From NCBI RefSeq assembly GCF_037892545.1, contig NZ_JBBKBG010000001.1, positions 186,001 through 250,000 of the forward strand: 64,000 bases of DNA, given 5' to 3'. This DNA comes from Pseudogracilibacillus sp037892545 (lineage in GTDB: Bacteria; Bacillota; Bacilli; Bacillales; Amphibacillaceae). Of this stretch, positions 33,839 through 41,694 are shown one piece after another (positions within the stretch are counted from its first letter, which is position 1; the number at the start of each line of letters is the position of its first letter). A program made the position numbers and the translations under genes. A model generated the notes under the pieces. It saw nothing but the letters and a program-made list of their open reading frames with translations, was not told where the DNA came from and did not search any database.

Positions 33839-35323
33839 ATGGAAATAAAAGTACATAAAGATCATAACTGGATACAATGGTATAAAGAAAATGAGCTTCA
33901 ATCAACAAATAGTAATTGGGGGTTATTCTCCCTCTATTATAATATGTTACAAAAACGTGCACATAAAACGATGAATCAATTAGAAAGTACACATTATATT
34001 AAAAATACTACGATGTTACCTCATCAAAAGGAAGTATGTGAAAAGGTACTCTTTTCAATGAACGGAAGAGCTATTTTAGCTGACGAAGTAGGTTTAGGTA
34101 AAACAATTGAAGCTTGCTTTATTATGAAAGAATTGCTAGTTCGTAAAATGGCGAAAAAAATATTAATTATTGTTCCAGCCTCTCTTATTTATCAATGGGA
34201 AAAAGAATTACGGTTAAAGTTTTTTATTTTTCCAACCGTTTATAAAAAAATTAATGCTTCCCATTTAGACGACATCGTTCTTTGTTCATATGAACAAGTA
34301 AAACGGAATCGAAAAATATTTGAGCAACATTGTTTTGATTTGCTCATCATTGATGAAGCGCATAAAGTTGTAAATCCAAAAACGATCAATTATCAAATGG
34401 TCCAACAAATAAACAAGAAATATTGTCTACTATTAACTGCTACCCCAATGAAAAATACACTCGATGATATTTATTATTTAATTCAAATCGTACAACCGAC
34501 ATTATTTGCAGACATCGATTCATTTCGACAATTATATACATCCAATCAGTCCATATTCAGAGAAAGGTTAAGTCGTGTACTCGTTCGCAATCAACGACAG
34601 GACCATATAAATTTTATCCCTGAAAGAAATATAGAAACTAAATTTATCTACTTTACAGAGGAAGAACAAGCGGTATACGATCAACTAAAAAAACAAATGA
34701 TCCAATCTAAAACACCTCATTGGGTTTATCTAAAGCAATTCTGTTCTTCTAGAGAAGCATGTTATCTATCACTACAAAAAAACGAACCATCTGAAAAACA
34801 ATTATTATCTGAAATTGCAAGTCTCCCCCATCATATAAAAGCAAAAGTGTTGATAGATCTGTTTCAAACGATACAAAATGAAAAAGTCGTTATTTTTACC
34901 CAATATAAACCGAGCCAATATTATATTCAGTGGTATTTACAGCAACACGGGATACAGAGTGTTGCCTTTTCAGGAGATTTATCACAATCAAATAAACAGT
35001 GGATGGTGGAACAGTTTAAAAATGATAAACAAGTACTAGTAGCAACAGACGCATGTAGTGAAGGAATCAATTTACATTTCGCCCATATTTTAATTAACTA
35101 TGATTTACCTTGGAATCCAATGCGTTTAGAACAACGGATTGGTAGGATTCATCGTTTCGGGCAAAAAAATGATGTACGGATGATTCATCTCGTACTTGAA
35201 CATACGATTGAAGCTCATATTTTACGTGTCATTTACCAAAAAATAAATGTCTTTCAAGCATCAATTGGTGGAATGGATAAACTGTTAGAACAAACAATGA
35301 ATGAATATATGGTTGATTCATAA
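33839..35323 (+). CDS. yqhH: SNF2-family helicase YqhH
   Basis: 494-residue DEAH/SNF2 ATPase: Walker A DEVGLGKTIEA, motif II IDEAHK, motif III LLTATPMKN, then the C-terminal helicase domain with TDACSEGINLHFA and RIGRIHRFGQ. Role unknown; resembles the RapA/HepA-type translocases. The ATG at 33839 is chosen because GGAGG lies 11 nt upstream; frames further 5' run through the preceding terminator. It is followed by yqhG, as in B. subtilis. Confidence 0.92.
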   Translation: MEIKVHKDHNWIQWYKENELQSTNSNWGLFSLYYNMLQKRAHKTMNQLESTHYIKNTTMLPHQKEVCEKVLFSMNGRAILADEVGLGKTIEACFIMKELLVRKMAKKILIIVPASLIYQWEKELRLKFFIFPTVYKKINASHLDDIVLCSYEQVKRNRKIFEQHCFDLLIIDEAHKVVNPKTINYQMVQQINKKYCLLLTATPMKNTLDDIYYLIQIVQPTLFADIDSFRQLYTSNQSIFRERLSRVLVRNQRQDHINFIPERNIETKFIYFTEEEQAVYDQLKKQMIQSKTPHWVYLKQFCSSREACYLSLQKNEPSEKQLLSEIASLPHHIKAKVLIDLFQTIQNEKVVIFTQYKPSQYYIQWYLQQHGIQSVAFSGDLSQSNKQWMVEQFKNDKQVLVATDACSEGINLHFAHILINYDLPWNPMRLEQRIGRIHRFGQKNDVRMIHLVLEHTIEAHILRVIYQKINVFQASIGGMDKLLEQTMNEYMVDS

Positions 35324-35355
35324 ACAAAAGTACATATGGAAAGGACGTGAAAAAG

Positions 35356-36126
35356 ATGTCCACTCTATCTTTTCTGCAAACATTTTATAAAAATTTTTTT
35401 CGCATGACAAACTGTAATATTTTGTCTGAAGAAAAGGATTCCATAACGGTGCAATTAACGAAAGAAATAGATAAAGCAATCATGCACCGTCCATATTATT
35501 GGACATATATGGAAACAATACAACAAGAAGGAATTCCCCAAAAAGTGTGCTTTACAACGAACGACAAAACTGCGAATGGGTATACACTCCAGTACGACAC
35601 TCCACTCTACAATCGTACAATGTCATGGTTACAGAAAAATACAGTTTATGGAGTTTATTATGAAGCCATTCATACAAATACAGAGACGATGTTATATCCA
35701 TGGCTATTATTAAATGTAAAAATTGGTTATGAAGGTAAAATACATACAGAGGAAATCATTTCTATTGGGCTACAGTTAATACACGGTATTATCGAGTTTC
35801 ATATGATGGAAAAACTAGCGGAAAAATCATTACAAGAAAAACCGAATGATTATTGTTACACCATTGCGCCAATAATTTCTGTGTTAAATGGATACAAACA
35901 AATGGACAAGGCAATTAATCAATACTTAGAATCAAAATCATATGAATGGGCAATGACAAGTTATCATGAGATGAAATTAGAAGAAAAAATATGGGAAAAA
36001 CATGATACGAATATACTTAATAATGAAAAGGCGGCTATGTATAAAAGGCTACAACCAAAAATTCACGTAGAAGTATTACAAGGTGCGCTCATTTATATAA
36101 GGAATAACCAATTTCGTACGACATGA
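35356..36126 (+). CDS. yqhG: YqhG-family protein
   Basis: 256-residue conserved Bacillus protein of unknown function, recognised by MHRPYYWTYMET (near 45) and by its place directly after yqhH. No membrane segment. The ATG at 35356 fits AAAGGA 10 nt upstream; a GTG at 35347 lies too close to that site. In B. subtilis gcvT is next to this pair, but no gcv gene is present here. Confidence 0.88.
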   Translation: MSTLSFLQTFYKNFFRMTNCNILSEEKDSITVQLTKEIDKAIMHRPYYWTYMETIQQEGIPQKVCFTTNDKTANGYTLQYDTPLYNRTMSWLQKNTVYGVYYEAIHTNTETMLYPWLLLNVKIGYEGKIHTEEIISIGLQLIHGIIEFHMMEKLAEKSLQEKPNDYCYTIAPIISVLNGYKQMDKAINQYLESKSYEWAMTSYHEMKLEEKIWEKHDTNILNNEKAAMYKRLQPKIHVEVLQGALIYIRNNQFRTT

Positions 36127-36160
36127 AAAACACCCCTGCATATAGCAGAGGTGTTTTTCT
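36124..36160. terminator. Bidirectional terminator between yqhG and yqgY
   Basis: AAAAACACC(CC)TGC, ATATA loop, GCA(GA)GGTGTTTTT between convergent genes. Confidence 0.85.
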
Positions 36161-36165
36161 GTTTA

Positions 36166-36405
36166 TTAACCGAAGCTTGGAATCATAATAAATTCTGTAT
36201 ACCAAGTAAATCCGATCATAAACACTGTTAAGTACGCACCGAACAAATATAAGTACATTCGTTCTGAAAGCTTTAAATAACTTAGTGTTAGGAAAAAAGC
36301 CGTTTGTACTAGGAATAATACAGCAGTATTATACATTTCTCCAACGTAGAACATTACCATGAAAACTCCTGTCCAAAAGGCAAGCACTCGAAACATTCGA
36401 TCCAT
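36166..36405 (-). CDS. yqgY: DUF2626 membrane protein YqgY
   Basis: 79 residues with about three hydrophobic helices, beginning MDRMFRVLAFWTGVFMVMF and containing SYLKLSERMYLYLFGAYL, typical of DUF2626. Function unknown. ATG with AAAGGAGGGG upstream. It sits near comG as in B. subtilis. Confidence 0.88.
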   Translation of the reverse strand: MDRMFRVLAFWTGVFMVMFYVGEMYNTAVLFLVQTAFFLTLSYLKLSERMYLYLFGAYLTVFMIGFTWYTEFIMIPSFG

Positions 36406-36504
36406 GCTTTTTCCCCTCCTTTAACGTAACCTAATACAAATATCATTATAAACTAGGAAATGAATATTGTAAATGAAACATATGTTAGAACAATGATTTT
36501 TTCC

Positions 36505-36888
36505 TCATTCTGTCATGATATCTTCTTTTAAATGAATCGTCCGATGAAATGGATACATATAATCATCTTCCCCATAAACTTGTACTTTTACTTGTAAACG
36601 ACCATGTTCTTTTGTATAAAATACATCTGTTTTACCATTAGGTAAATAATAAGCTTCCATTCCTTCTTTCGTATGTTCAAATGGTCGTTCTCGTAATAAT
36701 TTATTAATTGCCATTTTATACTGTGTTTCGTACGTAATTTGATCAATTACATTACTAGAAATCTCCAATTCGTTTTCATAAATATAAATAGCATTCGTAA
36801 CAAAAATTAAAATAATGGTACTCAAAACCATCACATATGGTAAGAAAAAGCCTCGTTCATTATCGTTCAAATGGGATTGTTTTTTCAT
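36505..36888 (-). CDS. comGG: Competence protein ComGG
   Basis: Minor pseudopilin-like protein of the competence pilus. 127 residues with an N-terminal hydrophobic helix (about 14-36) preceded by the polar MKKQSHLNDNERG and no clear prepilin cleavage motif, as is usual for ComGG. Last gene of the comG operon; its ATG overlaps comGF by 29 nt. Identification rests mainly on position and layout. Confidence 0.8.
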   Translation of the reverse strand: MKKQSHLNDNERGFFLPYVMVLSTIILIFVTNAIYIYENELEISSNVIDQITYETQYKMAINKLLRERPFEHTKEGMEAYYLPNGKTDVFYTKEHGRLQVKVQVYGEDDYMYPFHRTIHLKEDIMTE

Positions 36889-37324
36889 AAATTCCCCCTT
36901 CGCTGGATGTTACAGTGATTTTAATACCGTAATCCAATGTTTCGGTTTCAAATGCTTGTACATCACGCAAATATATTTCATGACCTAAATAATTTACGCG
37001 CCTTCGAATAACATCCTGATATTGTTCTATCATAGAAACTTCATCTTCATTCAATTGGAAATATAAAGTATTATTTCGTTCGAACATTCTTTCTGCATCT
37101 AAATTTTCTTGCCGAACGAAAAGAAAAAACTGGCGATACGATAAGTCTTCTGAATAATTTGTTTCCGACAAATTCTTTAAGATATACATGAACAATGGAA
37201 ACGTAACTACGATCACGGTTAATCCAAATAGAACAGAAAGTAGTGTCATGCCTTTTTCATCACTTGTAATCGCTATATAAGCAAAACGTTTCTTTTCGTG
37301 TCTTTTTATTTTCCCAATTTGCAC
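36860..37324 (-). CDS. comGF: Competence pseudopilin ComGF
   Basis: Minor pseudopilin with the prepilin-like KGMTLLSVLFGLTVIV segment. The open frame reaches GTG at 37324, 65 nt inside comGE, and an ATT codon at 37318 lies 8 nt after GAGGGG. The ATG expected from a TGATG overlap with the comGE stop (37260) is out of frame by one nucleotide because a run of A has five rather than six residues. The true start is unresolved. The C-terminal domain ends IKITVTSSEGGIYEKTIPF. Confidence 0.8.
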   Translation of the reverse strand: MQIGKIKRHEKKRFAYIAITSDEKGMTLLSVLFGLTVIVVTFPLFMYILKNLSETNYSEDLSYRQFFLFVRQENLDAERMFERNNTLYFQLNEDEVSMIEQYQDVIRRRVNYLGHEIYLRDVQAFETETLDYGIKITVTSSEGGIYEKTIPFER

Positions 37325-37589
37325 AACCCCTCATATATTCGTTTTCTAATTGAAATGTAAATTGTACATTTGTCTGCTGTATCGATTTTTCGTAGTGCAT
37401 TGTTGCATCATTTCCATTCGCTCTATACAATAAATCCTCATACAACATATGTACAACATCTCGCTTTAATAATGCATTTACTCTTTCTTGCATGACTAGT
37501 GTTGATAACGGTGCAACCGTGAGACTAATAAAAATGATAATATTTAAAGAAACTAACGCTTCAATAAATGTAAAACCATTACGATTCAT
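37260..37589 (-). CDS. comGE: Competence pseudopilin ComGE
   Basis: Minor pseudopilin of the competence pilus. 109 residues with a prepilin-type N-terminus RNGFTFIEALVSLNIIIF (cleavage after G5, E at +5) and a short C-terminal domain ending in a Cys-containing strand. ATG start, overlapping comGD by 11 nt. Confidence 0.85.
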   Translation of the reverse strand: MNRNGFTFIEALVSLNIIIFISLTVAPLSTLVMQERVNALLKRDVVHMLYEDLLYRANGNDATMHYEKSIQQTNVQFTFQLENEYMRGCANWENKKTRKETFCLYSDYK

Positions 37590-38007
37590 CTATCCAATGC
37601 CTACCTTTCCCCAATGGAAATACAAGCCTGTATAGACGACCATCTGCGATAAAAACATATGTGCCTGGTTGGACAATTGTTCCTTTTAAATTGTACACTA
37701 TATTCGTGTTCTTCATTGAATACGATACCGTCGGAGGAATCTGTCTTACTACTTCCCTATCGCCTGTTTTACCATAGTGCAGCACATATTGATTATTTCT
37801 TAAAAAACCTAAAGTATACTCTTTTCTATGATGAAATGCTTTATTTTGAATATGCAAAATATCCGCATCCAGCAAATGTTTAAATGCATTCACTTCTGAT
37901 TTTTCTTTTAATGCAACCATACTTGGTGTAGTTAATAAAATGAAAATGGAAATGATAAGCAATACAAAGAGTAATTCTAACAATGTGAAACCAGCCTCTT
38001 TATTCAT
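37579..38007 (-). CDS. comGD: Competence pseudopilin ComGD
   Basis: Minor pseudopilin. 142 residues, prepilin motif KEAGFTLLELLFVLLIISIF near the N-terminus followed by a helical stalk and small C-terminal domain. ATG start overlapping the comGC stop by 8 nt. ComC-type processing is inferred. Confidence 0.88.
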   Translation of the reverse strand: MNKEAGFTLLELLFVLLIISIFILLTTPSMVALKEKSEVNAFKHLLDADILHIQNKAFHHRKEYTLGFLRNNQYVLHYGKTGDREVVRQIPPTVSYSMKNTNIVYNLKGTIVQPGTYVFIADGRLYRLVFPLGKGRHWIDES

Positions 38008-38317
38008 TCACATACACTTTCCCACTCGATACATTGTATTGTAATGGGGTATTGTTTGAACATTTTTTCTGACTTGCTTCAATGTAGTTTTCTTGTACTA
38101 AATCATCTAAACTAGTTGGTAACTTCCCTGCTTCTAATTGATATGCATATACTTGACTCTGAACCGTAGAAGTTAGAGCTTTACAGCCTTTTTCATGTAC
38201 ATCACTACTCCGATTCGTTAAATTAGGTAACAACAACAAAATTAGAACAGTAATGATAAGAAGTACGACGAGCATTTCGATTAACGTGAATCCACCTTCC
38301 CCTTTTACATGTCTCAT
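38000..38317 (-). CDS. comGC: Major competence pilin ComGC
   Basis: Major subunit of the competence pilus for DNA uptake. 105 residues: prepilin motif GGFTLIEMLVVLLIITVLIL (cleavage after the second G, E at +5), then a stalk and a C-terminal part with cysteines (about residues 41 and 88). ATG start with AGGAG upstream. It lies between comGB and comGD. Confidence 0.94.
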   Translation of the reverse strand: MRHVKGEGGFTLIEMLVVLLIITVLILLLLPNLTNRSSDVHEKGCKALTSTVQSQVYAYQLEAGKLPTSLDDLVQENYIEASQKKCSNNTPLQYNVSSGKVYVNE

Positions 38318-38333
38318 ATATGTTCTCCTCTCT

Positions 38334-39398
38334 TTAAATTGTTTGAATTAATTGATACATTGGAATCATTAATGTAAGATAAACAAAAATAATAAAAAAC
38401 GCGACAATAGAAAATATAATCGGTTGAATAAATTGAATCATTTTCGCTAATTTGTTGCGAATTTTCTCACCTAAAAATACGGCATAAACTGATAACTCTT
38501 TTTCAAAGCTACGATGGTCCATACTTCTACTAAAAATTCCTTTCGTATGACGATCAATAAAATATAATTGATTAACAGCCGTAGCTAATGATTGTCCAGC
38601 CTCTAGTTGCATATCAATTTCCTCACCATAATATGCTAAGATCGTTAAACGATCATGACTTTTTAGTTGTTTCACTACTTCTCGCATAGGTAAACTTGCT
38701 TTTAAATACATACTGATATATGTGACCAAATAATACGATGTATATAATGTTAAAAATGAACGATAAAATGGGATTTTTTTATATATATTTAATTGGGTTT
38801 CTATAGGTATTTGTGGTTTATATTTTTTCCATATGAAAGAAAAAATAAAAAGTGTCAATAGGAGTACTAAAAAAAATGTAGTAATAAATTCAATAAAGGA
38901 GATAGAAAGTAACAATGTTTTGGATGATGAAGCATGTGATTGGAACAAGTCCAAAAACATTGGCAACACATAACGATTGAGACTAATAAGTAGCAACACA
39001 ATAATAATGAGTAAAAACAATGGATAACGAATCGTTTTCTTTAATTTTTCAATATAACTCAATCGATATTCCACCATATCTACGCAATTTTTAATACTAT
39101 CTATCATGCTTTCATGTGCTTGTGAAAACTGTAAATATGCAACAATAGAATGATGAAACATTGCATGTTCAAATGCTTTATCTAATGAATCTCCCCGTTT
39201 AAATGCTGTAATTATCTCTTTTGTTTGTGCTTCATAATCTGTATTGTAATACAAATGATCTAATGCCTCTTTAAACGAATAACCGTGAGACATTAAAAAA
39301 TGTACATGTTTTAAATATTGTAATTGCTTTTCGATTGGGAAAAAATATTTATACGCTTTTCGACGTTTCATCCATTGAATCATCTTGTAAAAATCCAT
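38334..39398 (-). CDS. comGB: Competence pilus platform protein ComGB
   Basis: GspF/PilC-family inner-membrane platform protein. 354 residues with two GspF repeats (about 25-140 and 220-330) and membrane helices near 125-150, 165-190 and at the C-terminus (330-352). ATG with AAAGGAG upstream, lying 50 nt inside the end of comGA. Confidence 0.92.
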   Translation of the reverse strand: MDFYKMIQWMKRRKAYKYFFPIEKQLQYLKHVHFLMSHGYSFKEALDHLYYNTDYEAQTKEIITAFKRGDSLDKAFEHAMFHHSIVAYLQFSQAHESMIDSIKNCVDMVEYRLSYIEKLKKTIRYPLFLLIIIVLLLISLNRYVLPMFLDLFQSHASSSKTLLLSISFIEFITTFFLVLLLTLFIFSFIWKKYKPQIPIETQLNIYKKIPFYRSFLTLYTSYYLVTYISMYLKASLPMREVVKQLKSHDRLTILAYYGEEIDMQLEAGQSLATAVNQLYFIDRHTKGIFSRSMDHRSFEKELSVYAVFLGEKIRNKLAKMIQFIQPIIFSIVAFFIIFVYLTLMIPMYQLIQTI

Positions 39399-40383
39399 AT
39401 CTTTTCACTTTCTCCTTTAATTGTTCAAAAGTCTCCATATTCAGTTGTTGTGCTTCTTTGTTTCCGGATAAAATGGAGGTTATATTACTTCCATCAATCA
39501 ATTCCACAATCGCACCACGTTTCACATCCCCTTTTGTAAAAATAGGAATCAATTGTATGGAGGCTATCGCAAGCAAGGTTTGTGCAATATCGTTTTTCGA
39601 TATATTTAAATCGAGTAAACGATCAATTGTCCCAACCGCGTTTTTAGCATGAATGGTACTCACGACTAAATGTCCCGTTAAAGAGGCTTCTAAAGCAAAT
39701 TTCGCTGTTTTTTCATCCCTTATTTCACCTATCATAATAATATCCGGATCATGCCTTAAGGCGGCTTTTAATCCTGTATGATAGGTTACACCCGCTTTTT
39801 CATTCATTTCTACTTGGATGACATTATCGAGTGTCCGTTCAATTGGATCCTCCAATGTAATTGCTTGATATGATTGTTTTTCTGTTAACGCTTGCATCAA
39901 TGCATACATTGTAGTGGATTTGCCACAACCGGTCGGCCCTGTGATGAGTATGAGCCCTGCTTGTTGATGAAACCATTGTTTCATTCGTTTAAATTGATAT
40001 GGAAAGACAAATAGTTCGTCAATTTTAAAATTGCTTTGTGGTAACAGACGTATCGTTAAACTCTCTTCCTGCATTGTCGGAAGTGTTGATAAACGTAATG
40101 CGTATAATTCCTTGTTTTCTGTCGTATAGTGCATCTTCCCACTTTGTGGCTTTCTTTTTTCACTAATATCCATATGAGCACTATATTTAAGATAAGCTAA
40201 AATAATTGCATATAACTTCTTTTTAACCGACCGAATATATACTCTTTTACCAAGTAGGCGATAAAAAATATCTACGTGGTCTTCATCATGACTGGGATAA
40301 AAATGAATATCGGATGCCTGTTTCTTACATGCTTCTTCCAAGAGCATATGGGTAACTTTTTCTGTACGATTTATTTTCTTCAC
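39349..40383 (-). CDS. comGA: Competence traffic ATPase ComGA
   Basis: Cytoplasmic PilB/GspE-type ATPase driving competence pilus assembly. About 341-344 residues with Walker A GPTGCGKST, the Asp box region and Walker B IIMIGEIRD, and the His box GHLVVSTIHA. The only conventional start is GTG at 40383, which overlaps the ribosome site AAAGGAGGTGA itself. The codon 8 nt after GGAGG is ATA (40374-40372). It aligns exactly with the methionine of B. subtilis ComGA (MDSIEKVSKNLIEEA versus ATA-NRTEKVTHMLLEEA), so ATA is a strong start candidate. Confidence 0.94.
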   Translation of the reverse strand: MKKINRTEKVTHMLLEEACKKQASDIHFYPSHDEDHVDIFYRLLGKRVYIRSVKKKLYAIILAYLKYSAHMDISEKRKPQSGKMHYTTENKELYALRLSTLPTMQEESLTIRLLPQSNFKIDELFVFPYQFKRMKQWFHQQAGLILITGPTGCGKSTTMYALMQALTEKQSYQAITLEDPIERTLDNVIQVEMNEKAGVTYHTGLKAALRHDPDIIMIGEIRDEKTAKFALEASLTGHLVVSTIHAKNAVGTIDRLLDLNISKNDIAQTLLAIASIQLIPIFTKGDVKRGAIVELIDGSNITSILSGNKEAQQLNMETFEQLKEKVKRYGFLQDDSMDETSKSV

Positions 40384-40529
40384 CTCCTTTTAGTGCTTAT
40401 ATGCTAATTTATATAATATTTTAATAAACAATTTTTTATTATTCAATGAAAAATTGCCTATTTCACCAAATTTGTAATTCTAAATAACTATCGTAGCTAT
40501 TTTTAAATTTTGGAAAATTATTTATGAAG

Positions 40530-40542
40530 AAAATCCAATTTT
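40530..40542. promoter_or_regulatory. Candidate ComK half-site upstream of comGA
   Basis: AAAATCCAATTTT is a perfect AAAA-N5-TTTT ComK box. A weaker match (AAAATTATTTATG) lies 3 nt away, which is not one of the standard ComK spacings. It is about 150 nt upstream of comGA in an AT-rich gap, so chance occurrence is possible. Confidence 0.35.
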
Positions 40543-40568
40543 CTACCAACATCATCTATTGGACATAT

Positions 40569-40626
40569 AAAAAAAGATGAGTGTAGACAAATGGAATCAT
40601 ATTTTCCTCTCGTCCTACACTCATCT
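40569..40626 (-). terminator. Terminator of yqgX
   Basis: Arms GATGAGTGTAG and CTACACTCATC flank a 29-nt loop, followed on the minus strand by TTTTTTTATATG. Confidence 0.8.
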
Positions 40627-40648
40627 CATGTATAATTTTTTCAATCAA

Positions 40649-41290
40649 TTACCTTTGATAAAATTGTAATGTAAAAGGATTTGTATCCTTTTCATCCCCG
40701 ATAGTTGTGCTTGATCCATGACCAGGATACACAATGACATCGTCTTCTAATGTATATAATTTATGAACGATGCTATTTGCTAATACGTCCATACTACCAC
40801 CAGGTAAATCCGTTCGACCAATGCCTTGTTGAAATAATACGTCTCCACTTACAACACATTTATCATGTGCAAAAATAAATGACATGCTTCCTGGAGAATG
40901 TCCTGGCGTATGAACACATTCCATCGTGAATGGTCCAATGGTTAAAGTTCCCTCGATTAAAAAGTGTTCTGGTGCGGACGTTTCAATTTTAAAATCTTCT
41001 CCTAAAAACATAACTGATCGATTTACTGTCGCATCCAACAAATACTCTTCTTCACTTTCATGTAAATATACGTCTAACTGTAAGTCATTTCTTAACTCAT
41101 CTACTGCACCGATATGGTCAAAATGGGCATGTGTTAATAAAATAGCTAACGGTTCTAATTGTTGGGCTTTAAGATGTTGTTTCACAATATGTGCCTCACC
41201 ACCTGGATCTACAATAAGACATTTTCCATCCTTGGAAAGAATATAACAATTTGTTCCTAATGGTCCTAAAGAAAATGTATCAATTCGCAT
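40649..41290 (-). CDS. yqgX: Metallo-beta-lactamase-fold hydrolase YqgX (glyoxalase II-like)
   Basis: 213-residue MBL-fold enzyme with the zinc motif THAHFDHIG, HTPGHSPGSM, the GDVLFQQGIGR loop and VYPGHGSST. Likely thioester hydrolase of the glyoxalase II or persulfide dioxygenase group; the substrate is not readable. The ATG at 41290 has GGAGG upstream and gives the usual MRIDTFSLGPLGTNCY start; the open frame extends further without support. Confidence 0.92.
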   Translation of the reverse strand: MRIDTFSLGPLGTNCYILSKDGKCLIVDPGGEAHIVKQHLKAQQLEPLAILLTHAHFDHIGAVDELRNDLQLDVYLHESEEEYLLDATVNRSVMFLGEDFKIETSAPEHFLIEGTLTIGPFTMECVHTPGHSPGSMSFIFAHDKCVVSGDVLFQQGIGRTDLPGGSMDVLANSIVHKLYTLEDDVIVYPGHGSSTTIGDEKDTNPFTLQFYQR

Positions 41291-41451
41291 CTTTTTTCCT
41301 CCAATATCCTTTTCTAAAAATAAAAATGAATATAACTCGACAAACATCAAGCAATATTATAGAATAAGTATTAGCTATCATGCTATTTATTACATATATG
41401 AAGCTTGATTAACTTTCATTTTAACATGGTCATAAGGAGGATGTAATTAAA

Positions 41452-41631
41452 ATGGTACTAGCAATCATCTTTTTAGTCGTTGCTTTACTTTCAGCTGTGT
41501 CGTTAATTAGACAATTTAAAATTAAAAACTACTTAGCTATAGTTTTCTCTGCACTAGCAACTCTTTGCTTTGGGTATTTCTCAGTCATGGAGATTATTTG
41601 TCGATTAACAGATGCTGGAATCTGTCCTTAA
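41452..41631 (+). CDS. yqgW: DUF2759 small membrane protein YqgW
   Basis: A 59-residue protein beginning MVLAIIFLVVALLSAVSLIR and ending DAGICP, with two hydrophobic helices (about 2-20 and 28-47). It matches the DUF2759/YqgW family, which lies next to yqgX in B. subtilis. ATG with AAGGAGG 10 nt upstream, and a terminator follows. Function unknown. Confidence 0.85.
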   Translation: MVLAIIFLVVALLSAVSLIRQFKIKNYLAIVFSALATLCFGYFSVMEIICRLTDAGICP

Positions 41632-41644
41632 TATTACAAACAAA

Positions 41645-41689
41645 TATAGAGGTTAAGGTATAATACCTTAGCCTCTATTTTTGTTTGTT
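41645..41689. terminator. Bidirectional terminator between yqgW and yqgS
   Basis: ATAGAGGttAAGGTAT...ATACCTTagCCTCTAT hairpin with TTTTTG on the plus side and A residues on the other, between convergent genes. Confidence 0.85.
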
Positions 41690-41694
41690 ATCCC

